Shown here: positions 12,672 to 23,503 of the stretch, in pieces
Layout: each line of letters opens with the position of its first letter
Numbering within the stretch: position 1 is the first letter of the stretch
Source: Quercus robur
Lineage: Eukaryota; Streptophyta; Magnoliopsida; Fagales; Fagaceae
NCBI RefSeq assembly: GCF_932294415.1
Contig: NC_065535.1
Coordinates: 70,363,362-70,427,361 of the forward strand
DNA length: 64,000 nt
Direction: 5' to 3'
Position numbers and translations under genes: made by a program
The notes under the pieces: model-generated
The model's input: the letters and a program-made list of their open reading frames with translations, nothing else
Told to the model about the DNA's origin: nothing
Databases searched by the model: none

Positions 12672-14108
12672 ATGGACCGCATGCTTTGTGATGAGCTCCT
12701 TGAAGAAATCTTTCAAAGACTTCCACCAATACCTTCTTCATCTCTTTCAGTCTCTTTGGTCTCCAAGCGCTGGCTCCACCTTTACAGAACTTCCAAAACC
12801 TTTCTCTCTCTGCGCCTTAGTCCTCATAATTCAACTATTCCTTCCTTGGCCTCTTTCCTCTCTCACTACCCTTCTCTTCTCTCGCTCTCTCTCCTTCTCT
12901 CCTCTGACCCCACCATCACTATACCCTCAGCCACCACTTTCTCAGAACATCTCCTCCTTATAGTCTCTACCTTTTGTTTCAAGCTTCAAACTTTAAGGTT
13001 CATGGCTGGTCCAGTCTCTGTGTCCTCTCTGAATTCTCTCTCTTTAAACTGTACCCACCTCACCTCTCTATGTATTAATCTCTTTAGGCCTATTTTTTTC
13101 ATGTGGGTTGTAAAGTTTCCAGTTTTAAAAGAGCTATCAATCTTTGTCTCCTCTGGGGATGGTGTTGAACAAGCAACTGAGTTTGAAAGGGAAAATGGGT
13201 TGTGGGGGAATGAGGATTTTGATGCAGAATTGGGCTTGGAGAGTCTTTGTTTATCGGGAATCAGAGCAGATGATTGGGGTTTGGGTTGGCTATGGAGGAG
13301 CTGCAAAAAGCTGAAGAAATTGCAGCTAAAGAGTTGTGAAGGTGTTGGTGATGGAGGGTCTTTTTTGTCTTTTGTTAGGTGCTTACAGGGTCTTGAAGAA
13401 GTGGAGCTCAGGACTTGTAGGAGTATAGTTGATGGGGTGCTGTTAAAATTGGCTGAGAATTGTAACTCTTTGAGTTCTCTATTGGTTTATGATGGTGGTA
13501 GCAGAGAGGGTTTGCTTAGGTTCATTAGGCAATGCAATTGTAACTTGCAAAAACTTGATCTTCGATTACCTTTGGACCTTCATAACGATCACCTCACAGC
13601 TGTTGCTCTGAATTTCCGGGGTCTTTCCAGTATTAGGCTTCAAAGTTGTTGCCTTGTCACTGGTGAAGGCCTAAAGGCTCTTGGAATTGCCATGAGTTCT
13701 GGGCTTGAAGAATTGGCATTAATAAATTGCGATGTTGTGGAACGAGAACAAGGGTTGCTTGCCACATTGGGCCAGAATTTGAGGCAATTGAGGAAATTGG
13801 ACTTATCTTATAATGAAATGTTACTTGATAAGGAGTTAATTTCGATGCTGGTTTCGTGTAATTGTCTGGTTGATTTAAGATTGAGAGGGTGTAAAGGGCT
13901 TACCAAAGCAGCCCTTGTCTCAATGTTTAAGAGCTGCAAGCGTTTAGAGAATGTTGATATTATGCATTGTCGTGGAATCGAGGCTGAGGCAGTTGAGTTG
14001 CTTGTTCTGAATTCTCCACAGTTGAGACAGGTGCAGGTTGAGGAAAGCAAACTTTCGGATGTTGCGAGGACATGGGCATCAAATAAGCTTATTGAGGTTG
14101 TTGTTTAA
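12672..14108 (+). CDS. F-box/LRR-repeat protein (RNI-like), intronless
   Basis: This is a single uninterrupted frame of 478 codons. Residues about 4-40 form an F-box (LCDELLEEIFQRLPP then SLVSKRWLHLYR), the part that normally binds SKP1 in an SCF E3 ubiquitin ligase. From about residue 90 to the end there are leucine-rich repeats of the cysteine-containing/RNI type, with LxxLxLxxC-like spacing such as LKKLQLKSC, LEEVELRTC, LVDLRLRGC and LENVDIMHC. In this family the LRR part recruits substrates; the target here cannot be inferred. The first ATG was used; a second in-frame ATG is three codons later. A possible AATAAA polyadenylation signal lies at 14146-14151. Close subfamily assignment needs a database search. 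Confidence 0.9.
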   Translation: MDRMLCDELLEEIFQRLPPIPSSSLSVSLVSKRWLHLYRTSKTFLSLRLSPHNSTIPSLASFLSHYPSLLSLSLLLSSDPTITIPSATTFSEHLLLIVSTFCFKLQTLRFMAGPVSVSSLNSLSLNCTHLTSLCINLFRPIFFMWVVKFPVLKELSIFVSSGDGVEQATEFERENGLWGNEDFDAELGLESLCLSGIRADDWGLGWLWRSCKKLKKLQLKSCEGVGDGGSFLSFVRCLQGLEEVELRTCRSIVDGVLLKLAENCNSLSSLLVYDGGSREGLLRFIRQCNCNLQKLDLRLPLDLHNDHLTAVALNFRGLSSIRLQSCCLVTGEGLKALGIAMSSGLEELALINCDVVEREQGLLATLGQNLRQLRKLDLSYNEMLLDKELISMLVSCNCLVDLRLRGCKGLTKAALVSMFKSCKRLENVDIMHCRGIEAEAVELLVLNSPQLRQVQVEESKLSDVARTWASNKLIEVVV

Positions 14109-14145
14109 TTTGTGAATTGGCTGATTTAGAGTAGCTGTTTAAGTT

Positions 14146-14151
14146 AATAAA
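14146..14151 (+). terminator. AATAAA polyadenylation-type signal after the F-box gene
   Basis: An exact AATAAA lies 38 nt after the F-box stop codon. Plant poly-A signals are loose, so the actual cleavage site may differ. Confidence 0.4.
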
Positions 14152-15422
14152 AGTTCCAAGTGAAACAGGTACATATCACACATTGTCCGGAGTATGTTTG
14201 TAATTTTCTGTTGCTTATGTTGCACAATGCAAAAAGCAAGTTGGCTCATTGAATAATTATGTAAATACAAATGTTTCGTATATTAATAATTTATATTGCA
14301 TAATGTATTAGTTAAATTTGAGATTATGAAATATGCTATGTTATTTCTTCTTTAGCACGCCAGCACTTTGAAAACTATTTGTTCCTTCATGCTACTCGTG
14401 CATCTTTCCTTGGGTTGGTTATGAATGTTTCTGTTTCCTTTAAAAAATATAAAAAATAAATCATCCACAGAGTTTTTGTCTGAGCAGATAGTTGGTAAAT
14501 GCTTGAGGTTCAAAACAAAATCTTTTCATTCTATGGATGATTGGCAGACTGTGGCCTACTCTTTTGAATAGTCTAGGGGTGCTGAAACTTTATAAGAAAT
14601 AGAATTTGGAGATTTATATACAATTAATAATTTCTCTGGGGTGATTACTATGACATCTGGATGCAGTTTTGTGAAATACACCGTGGAACTATGGATAAGT
14701 CTAGCATTTTGATTGAAACATTACATAGTTTGATGGGGTTTGAAATATCTGGTAGAAGAAGTAAAGGTGAAAGGGGAAAAAAATATGGATACGGTGGTTT
14801 GGAAGTGGCTGAAAGGGAAGAAAAGAAGAAAAATAAAAGGTAAGAAGAAACAACAAAATCAAATAATTTACTTCCTGGGGGTTTGGCAGAACATGCTACC
14901 TGTTTATGTCTTTGAGCAGAAAAATATAGGTTCATGGTTCTATAGGCTAAGGTATAGATAGGCAGTGGATGATTAGACTCAAGAATAGTTTGAGTGTATA
15001 AGCTAGCAAAAAAATGTGCTTTTGATATACAATAATGATTTTGGAAGTCCATTAGGTTCTGTATATATTCACGATTTGAAACCATAGTAGCTTTTTATAA
15101 GTGCACTAATTCACAATTTCATTTTTAGGCACAGAATAAGGAATAATAATAACTGTAAACAACCTATATCCAGGAAAAATAAGAAGAAGAAGAAAAAGAT
15201 GACTACTGTAAATGACATGACACTATGTTTACCTTTACATTTGTTAACTACCAAGTCTTTATCATGAAATGGACTCTCCATTTTCAAGCAAATGGAGAGG
15301 ATCTTTGTCCACCATGTTAAGCAATTGGAAGGGGGAGGGGAAGAAGGTTTTAGCTTGAAACAATATATGAAATAATATGATTTTTCTGGAAGCAATTACT
15401 TGGTAGAATGGCAAAGCCCTAT
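14152..15422. other. intergenic, nothing supported
   Basis: AT-rich sequence. Short open frames occur on both strands around 14640-15400, but none shows a recognisable domain, splice context or coding bias. Confidence 0.5.
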
Positions 15423-15492
15423 AGCTTTCTTACCCTCAGGAAGAGGGACCAGATCCCAGGTCTGTGTCCCTCTTCCTGAGGGTAAGAAAGCT
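15423..15492. repeat. 70-nt hairpin with perfect 27-bp stem
   Basis: The left arm 15423-15449 (begins AGCTTTCTTACCCTCAGG) and right arm 15466-15492 (ends CCTGAGGGTAAGAAAGCT) are exactly complementary over 27 bp. The 16-nt loop can itself pair CAGA with TCTG. Size and stem fit a young MIR/siRNA-type hairpin or a small foldback element. I recognise no known miRNA in the arms. Confidence 0.95.
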
Positions 15493-18400
15493 TAAACCAT
15501 TCCAAACTTAGCAAAGAGTATTAGTTGGCCAAGCCAAATGTTTTTGTCCCTATTGCTTTTATTTTACTAAAGGCCACCTCTTCACTGAAATGGTGGAATC
15601 GAAACTTGGTTATCCTTCATCGGAGAACTAGATAATGTTACTGAACTACAAAACTTGTCACTCTTCTTATAAATTTATACGCCTTAGATTAAAACATGAT
15701 ATTTACCAATCATTTAACATGATATTTACCAAACATAAATGATGCAGTTAAAAAGTTGTCACTCTTCTCATCACCCAAGTCTTTGATATCTTTTTCTCCT
15801 TCGAAATTTCACATCTTAATGCTAAAAAGTTTCTTTGATGCCCTCTCCCTTTCAATTATTTATGGTGCACATCTAATACCTAATTTATTTATTTTATAAA
15901 CTAGCTGCACCTCTAAAACATCTCTGGTTCACAACCAAGCTGGTAGCATCGTCCTTTTTGGTTGCTTATGAGATGTCAATTTTACCCTTTTCCTTTTAGG
16001 TTTTAGATTCCTTCAAACTCTGTCTTTTGTTTTTGTGTTCATATAAAATGAAAGGTTGTCCATCCTCGTCAATTTTCATGTGGTTATAGTTCCCATCGAA
16101 CTTTCATAGCTAAGGTAGGTCCAACTAATGTCCTACTACTTAAAATTATTATGGTTTTTTTTATTATTTTTTATTATTATTATTAAAGGAAGAAGAAGAT
16201 AGCCAAAAACTACCATCTTAATTGGGCTTAAATTAGTTTTTGGTTGATTTGTTGACAGTGTGTAAAAATATAGTAAAAAAAAAAAAAAAAAAGGTGAGAC
16301 TTTAGAAAACTGTACAAGAATAAATAAGCTAAAAATCCAAATGACAGCTATGAGTTGGGTGGGAATTCTAGACAAGAATTTTTTATTTTTGTCTTTGTTA
16401 TAAATAAATAGAGGAAAAGGGGATTCGAATCACTTTTTTGTTTTTTTTGGGTCTTTGTGATAGATAAACAGAGGAAAGGAGAGAAATAGGCTTTGAATCA
16501 CTGGTATTAGATGCAGCGTTAGGTAACACCTAAGCCCAACAACACACAGCCCATGTTCTTTCTGTAATGCTTGGGATGCGTTATTGGACGTAGGCTTGTT
16601 TTTCTTATGCTACTTCGTCTGTCCCTAATTGGGCCCAGCTTCAGGCTTATTAACTGAGGCCTTAAGCAGTGTCCAACTAACCTTTTGCTTCACAAAATAA
16701 CTTTGGCCCAAGCCTGCCACATTGTTTGGATCCTAAACTGTCCTTCAACTTGCTACTTGCTAGTTTAAATATGGTATGGCCTATGGACCTGAAAAATAAG
16801 AGAAAATTTGTATAAACATTCCTTGAACTTATTGTCAAAATCAAACCTGATTTCTTGATGGTTGATGCTCTTATTTGAATTTTTAATCCCTTATTAAGGT
16901 TGGGAAATTTATCAAAATTAGTCCATTTGTTAGATTTGTGGACCCAAAAAAGAAAAATGCTAACACTGACTGGTGAGAGCCTTAATAATGTCTAGGATGT
17001 GACAGAATTTTCATTCATATTCGTCTTTTTTTTTTTTTGTGAGGTATTAGAAATTGAGCAATAATGATTTAGAAGATCAAGGTTTCCATGCTAACGATAT
17101 TCTAAAGCATTGTTGGATCGAAATATTTTAATAACTTCGGAAAACTGAGTCTCAATCATTTTGGCAAAATCACAAAATAATATCCGAACGATTTTTCATT
17201 AAATAAATCCATGTGTGGCTAAGAAAATCATCCTCAGAGATAACAAAAACCATGACCCCCTATTGTTGTGATAGGAGAGGGCCCAACAATAATTATCTAT
17301 ACAAGCTTTTATTTCATTCATCTTTTTACATCTTCTCTTTTTTTGAGAATTTTTTACATCTTCTCTTGAACTTAAACCTTTTGGGTTTTCACATCTAATT
17401 AATTTATATTAATTCTTTTAGGAACCAATCAAAATTAATTAGCCATAATCACATGGATTAAGCCATAATTTAAAAAAAATACATCTTAATCATTAAAACT
17501 TGATGTGATTTGATTTTTCAATTTGGTGGTCCTAATTTCCCATTTAGCATTTTGTTTTGATTTATATGAGGTCTGATATATTTTAGAATTATGTTCTTGC
17601 TCATCTAACAATTCAAATGGCGTTTTAACCTTTCCTGGTTAAAATTATAGTTTTACACTTGATTTGTGTATCTACTCCCAATTGCAAAATGGGATGTCTA
17701 CAATTATTAATTGTTAATAAAACCATTAGTATGAATGAGAGATGTCAAGCATGCATGGAATTTAGATACAATTGAATGATTACACAAACTATAGAGGTCT
17801 TATGGTTCATTTAGATAACAAGAATTGAGTCATGTAAATTTGGATTTGAGGGCCTAAATCTAAATATTTTGTTTGGATAGTTTAAAAGGATGAGGATTTA
17901 AATTGAGACAAATCCACTCAGAATTTTAAAACCTAAAATGCTATGATTTCAAATAACATAGGACTTTGGTTGTTTTAATCATTTCAGTCATTTCAACCAA
18001 CCCCCAAAATGACCACATTCCCGAAACTATAGAGGTCTTATGGTCATTTTGGACATTTCAAGAATTTGGATACCCTCAAAATATTTCAAATGAAGGAAAT
18101 ACTCCTAAACTTCCAAAATGCCTAAAACACCCTTAAACATATGCATTGAAATTGTAAGATGTTCTAGAAATATAACCCAAAACTAAAATAGCAGTGATCA
18201 TAATAACCAAATTTGTCAACATAACAATCATTGATAGTAAAATATCATATCATTCTCACTAACAAACTTAAATTAAACCATTAGAATTATTTAATATCTA
18301 AGATTTCTCAATGGAAAATTTGAATTTTCTAACTAGCAAAAGTTAGAATAATAAAAACAAGGATATGCAATAGATATTATATGATTAATTAATAAACATG

Positions 18401-18734
18401 ATCCCACGGTAATAAGAGAATTCTAAGCAATATGATGCTTCGGTCATTATTGGGTTTGTATCTTTCAGAGTTCTTGTGTTGCTTTAGGGATCTTGGATTT
18501 TTTTTTTTTTGGCTTGAATTTTAAAATTTTAGGAGCAATTCTCAAAGTTTCGAGCTATATTATGGTCTCTTTGGAAATTTTCAAGTATATTTTATCATTT
18601 CAAATGTTTTTTTTTTTTTTTTAATTAATTTGGTGGTATTAGGAATATTTCAATCATATTGAATGTTTTAAGGGTGTTGATTTTGGAGTATGCTAATAAT
18701 GCTACGACCACAAGTTTTGCTTAGCGATATACAT
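15493..18734. other. intergenic, degenerate repeats only
   Basis: AT-rich DNA. A short tandem-like pair occurs at about 16391-16440 and 16452-16505, both containing GTCTTTGT and AGAGGAAA segments. Around 16560-16760 the sequence is richer in GC, with GGCCCA words, and may be an old retroelement remnant. No gene is supported. Confidence 0.45.
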
Positions 18735-19329
18735 AGGGTGTATGGGTTGGGTTGGGCCGCGTTGAATAGTTTTTCCAACCAAACCTACCATGGTGTGTTA
18801 AAAAAAAAAAAACCAACCCAACCCGTCATAGGGGTCCAACCCAACCCAACCCACGTGGATCAAGTTGGGTCAAGTTAGACCCATGGGTTAGACAATTTTA
18901 AAAAAAAAAATTTATTACTATTTTTATTATTATTAAATTGAGCATTAGAACAAGACAACCACAAATAAAACAAAATTATAGTCAAATAATCATTAGCATA
19001 ATACTGAACAAACACAAACTATATGAGAACAACTTAGGATTTAGGTTTTATTTAGGAAAAGTGACAAAAAAGTAAATAACAATATTACATAATATATATT
19101 TTTAAAATTTAAATATATATTAAATATAAGTAAGTCGGATTGAGTTAGATGGATTTGTAAATCTTATGACCCAAACCCAACCCAATCTACTGTATAATAA
19201 ATAAAAAAAATTTTAAAAAAAAATCATAACCCGACCCCACCAACTTTTAAAAATTGACACAACCTAACAAGTTGGGTTGGATCGAATCAGTTTTGACGAA
19301 TTGGCGAGTTCATTGCACACCATGTGCAT
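18727..19329. mobile_element. hAT-like nonautonomous element with GGGTT-rich subterminal repeats
   Basis: The element runs about 18735-19321. The left end is AGGGTGTATGGGTTGGG and the complement of the right end starts GGTGTGCAATG, giving short imperfect terminal inverted repeats. Many GGGTT/AACCC words lie near both ends in both orientations. The 8-bp flanks ATATACAT (18727-18734) and ATGTGCAT (19322-19329) agree at six of eight sites, both differences being transitions. An 8-bp duplication and such ends fit the hAT superfamily. There is no transposase. Confidence 0.55.
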
Positions 19330-21051
19330 AAGAGAGATGCAATTTTTTTTATATAAAAAGATTTTTTTTTTTTTAATTCTTTTTTTAATCTACATAAAAA
19401 CTAGTGAGGATGTTCATAAAGGATTTAGAAGCTATAGACCAGTGGCCAAATGTCTAGACTATGATAGCACTCTTGGGATCGACTGAGCAGAAGAGAAAGC
19501 ATTTGGTTATTGAGCATGCATGGACCAAGTAGAAGAAAGCATTTGCTCATGACCATTAATAAATCTTTAGAATCATGCACCAATGCTTCTGCTTTCCACT
19601 TTTGCCGTCCTTTTCCCTTACACATGCCTAATTTATTTTTGTACCGCGAATGAAAAGGACAATCGAGGAAATATATAGTAGTTGCATAATTTTCATCAAT
19701 GCTTCTAATTTGTTTCTCTTGCAAGTTAACATTGTACCAGGCTAGCAGCCTTCAGCAACAACCCAAAAAAAATATATATTATATTTTTTTCCACGACTTG
19801 CTAAGTTGATAATTTGTGAGCGATTAGCCATCAGTTTTATACATACTCACTATTAATATCACTCTTTTATGCATTAATCATATTACATCATCTCAATAAT
19901 TGTGAAAATTTTTGTATCATTATACTTGTTTGGATAACTCATGAATCGACCTAGCTTGCTTTATTGGCAACTTCAAAAAAAAAAAAAAGAAGAAGAAATA
20001 ATTGATTGCAAGCCGCTAATGAAGCTTTTTGGTGCTAAGCTGGTCCTTAAAAGAAAGAGATTTCGAAGAAATAAATCTGCAATTCCATAAGAGAAAAAAG
20101 AAGATTAAGGTCAAAGAAACAAATCAAAAAGTCAATCAAATGAACGCCTTGGATAAGACTTTTTTTTTTTTGATGAGATTGATAAGACTAGAATCTTCTG
20201 TCTCTGTGTTTAACCCATCACACGACACGGGTACCATTTCAACGGTCTTGTAATTCAATATTCAACACCGTGCATGTGGATTCATTTGTATCCATGAAAA
20301 AAAAAAAGGTACGTCAACGGTCATGTTTCAATATTCAACACCATGCATGTTGATTCATTTGTAAAAATTAAAAAAAAAAAAAAAAAAAAAGAGGACTTGA
20401 ATCTCAATATTTACCCTTTACACCCTACAAACACTTATACTTATGAAGTGACTGCACAGTGTTAAAGATATAAAAATTTCTCATTTGTATTTACTCAAGT
20501 AATAAAGCATAATGGTTAAAAAAAAAAATTAATAAAGTATAATAAATTGTGATTGACCTATTTAGTAATCACAATAAACCATTTCGCACTTATAAAAAAT
20601 TATGACATTTTATATATAATAAAATTTGAATCTATCACTTCCTCGCATAACAATTTAATTTTATTGTCAATAGACTCATTACTAATATATTTTATATGTT
20701 TTATGAATAGAGCTAATTGAAACTCATAAGTTGATAAAGAAAAATTTAGTAAGTTATTAGCAAATTTTCTGTATTATTGAAACAATTGATGGTTAGTGAT
20801 CAATATATAATTTTTTTTAATTATGAGTAATAGTTTTTTAAATTTTAAAAAAAATTACACACAAAGCATTACACCTTTATTAATTTTTTTTTTAACTTCA
20901 AAAAAATTTAATTTTTGGAAGACAAAGTAGCATACGCAACATTATTAAAAAAATGTGTCATGAAAAGAAATAGCAGATTGCTGATATGTCTGAAAGGCTA
21001 GCAGCCAAAAAAAACCAAAAAGGAGAGATAATCAGATAAATATAAGCCGCC
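19330..21051. other. intergenic, short local duplication
   Basis: No gene is supported. A local direct repeat occurs at about 20240-20292 and 20315-20364, sharing CAACGGTC, CAATATTCAACACC and GATTCATTTGTA; each copy is followed by a poly-A run. The rest is AT-rich. Confidence 0.5.
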
Positions 21052-21052
21052 A

Positions 21053-21181
21053 TAGCCCGCTTTTCGCGGGCTACAATAAATATTATTTTGGCGCGAAAAT
21101 TAGTCCCCCACTAAAATCCAGAAAATCCTTACTATTTCGGCCTACCCTAGGGTTTTATATTTCTTCGAATTCCCGCCAAAA
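21053..21181. promoter_or_regulatory. E2F-type and telo-box promoter cluster without a visible gene
   Basis: Within 130 bp lie: a GC-rich inverted repeat TAGCCCGC/GCGGGCTA (21053-21060, 21066-21073) whose loop and right arm read TTTTCGCGGG; a TTTTGGCGCGAAAA E2F-type site (21086-21099); a telo-box-like CCCTAGGGTTTT (about 21145-21156); and TTCCCGCCAAAA, another E2F-type site (21170-21181). In plants this combination marks promoters of S-phase and replication genes. It is followed by a CT-rich leader-like stretch at about 21740-21830, but no convincing coding frame follows on either strand. Confidence 0.6.
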
Positions 21182-23423
21182 TTTCCGGGCAGTTCGGGCA
21201 GGCCCCAAAAGTGGTGGGCTGGGATTGGGTTACGAGGGTCAGGGCCTAAAATTAAAACCGCGTGGACTAAAGTCAGCTTAGAGGACCAAAGAAAAAGTCA
21301 CCAAAGACGATGATTGATTGGTTTATGAAACCATGAATGTATCGAAAATGTTTTCTAGATAATTCTAAACCTGTATAAAAATTTACAATTTTTGCTACAA
21401 TTATCTCACGTTGCATATTGTGATTAGCTTCGTGTCACTTATACATAAATTTATCCTTTTTTTTCTTTACCACTTATAGTATGTGACATTAAAAGTTGTG
21501 GCAAAAATTGTGATTTATTACTTGGTTTTAGAATTTTTGATGTTTTAACGTGTAGACCGTGAGGAAAGTGTGTTTTTTTGTTCATTTTTCAACGTTATTA
21601 TTCCAAAAAACTTTGAGAATCTTTGTGTCTTCTTAGGATTCCTTTTGAGGCCCATGTGTACATGTCCTAAAAATCCCATTTCTTTCATGCATTGGATTCC
21701 CTTTTTCTCTTTTTGCCTAATTTCTCAAGTAACCTTCCTTCTCCCAATCCCAAGTTCCCAACCCCCTCAATTATCTCTCTCTCTCCTAACTTTTCTCTCA
21801 TTGGTCTCTCTCTTGTGTGTGTTCTGTTTGTTTATACTTTATTTATAATTTTATATGGTGCATGTATAGTCCAAGGAGAAGCACCAAATATAATATGGTG
21901 CTTGGTATTTCACTGACTTCCATGTATTCTTTTGATTGAGGGGAAAATACTATTTTCTTAGCATGGCAAGAATTATTGGTTCATGTGAATAATGCTCTAC
22001 TTTATTTACATGGTGAGAGATTTGCACCATGGGGTTTCACCATGTGAGTGAAATTGGTGTGAAAACAGTATTGTTTTAAGCATGAAATTATGAATTTTCC
22101 ATTAGTTAAAGCTCAGATAGATGTTTGCATTTCCCTAGTTCATGTATCCAACAGTAGTCTCTCTCTTTCTCTGTGTGTGTATAAATCAAAGACCATGTGT
22201 ATTTTGTTGTGAAAGATTGATAACTAGGTAAGCGAACCACTCCTTGGTTGGCTCAAAGTGACTGCAGATCGACTTGCCAATTAATAATCACAGGGTGCAT
22301 GGAAAAATGTTTGCTTCATATTTGTTAGAAAACTGTTAAACTTATTATTACTGTAAAAGTTTTACAAACGAACGTGACAACAAATTTAATTAGTGTCACT
22401 ATGACAACATAATAAATAATTTTAAATTAATATTTTGTTTTGATTTAAAAAGTTTTCACATCAATTTGAAATGTTCATGTAATAAAACTTATAATATTGT
22501 CGCGTCGCTATTTTTGTTAAACAATGGTGAGGTACAAAAAAAAAACTATTTCATCATCTGTACCCCAAGCTTAGATTAAAAATTGCTTGGTACTGGAATG
22601 ATGCTCAGCACTGTATTAAGAAATTCAAAAACATTTAGCAAAAAAAAAAAAAAAGGATCGAAGTAAGACATTAATAAATTATTACGTGTGCGTTGGATTA
22701 GGAGTTAGAGCCCTACCAATTAGTAATCACTAATCACATGCTTAGACAACAATAATGCCTTGCTTTTGCTAAAATAATTTCCACATGGAACCCTGAATAT
22801 CTTTGAAATTGTTATTTTAACCTGTAAATTGACTATCCAATATCCATGGTATTATGGGGTCTAAATACATCAATTCTTTTGCAGAGTAGGACATTGCATG
22901 GGTCAAACTGTCCCCATGTTTGACTATGATGAGAAATTAATGGTCAACCACACCATTACAGTAACATGTTACACATGCAATGTGTTGGATCTGGTTTATA
23001 TACTTTGGCAATTTGGTTTAAATTCAATTGAACCATTCAAGTGAAATGTAACTTTGCTTTTGTCTTCATCGAATTAGATTTATCTTGTTTTGGGTCCCCT
23101 CCGACTAAAAAATCAATATGTTAGCGATAAGTACTAGTTTAGAGCCATCCAAAGACGACAAGCAGAAGTCATTCACCATGATTTAGTTTAGTGAAAAAAA
23201 AAAAGTTCATCATTAATCAACACTTCATTAAAAAAAAAAAAAAAAGGTGTCAATCACATATTCACAATTGAAAAAATTGCCTGTTTTGGTGTTTTTATCC
23301 GGTACAATATGAGTTGAATTTTGCTTTCACATTAACTATGAAATTTCACATTCTGTCGGTTTTACTCAAAAAAAAAAAAAAAAAAAAAAAAAAAAACACT
23401 AAGAAATTTCACATTACCTAACA
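21182..23423. other. possible noncoding transcript region, otherwise empty
   Basis: A pyrimidine-rich stretch at 21740-21830 looks like a 5' leader downstream of the E2F/telo-box cluster. Open frames of 74-92 codons here lack any recognisable domain. A small hairpin AGCACCA/TGGTGCT lies near 21890. I cannot show that the region is transcribed. A 29-A run occupies 23368-23396. Confidence 0.35.
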
Positions 23424-23503
23424 AACTGTAAAATATGTGCCAATTGCTATTTTACTTACATGATCATGTAAGAAAAATAGCAATTGGCACATATTTTACA
23501 GTT
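23424..23503. repeat. 80-bp near-perfect palindrome
   Basis: Two 40-bp arms meet with no spacer at TGA|TCA (23463/23464). They are exact complements except for one position (23454 against 23473). The arms start AACTGTAAAATATGTGCC. Palindromes this long without a spacer are unstable in many hosts, so it may be recent, or may be an assembly or foldback-priming artefact. Confidence 0.97.

Noticed and set aside
14648..15085. 145-codon minus-strand frame after the F-box gene
   Set aside because: Composition looks random, with long Phe/Ser runs from poly-pyrimidine; no domain.
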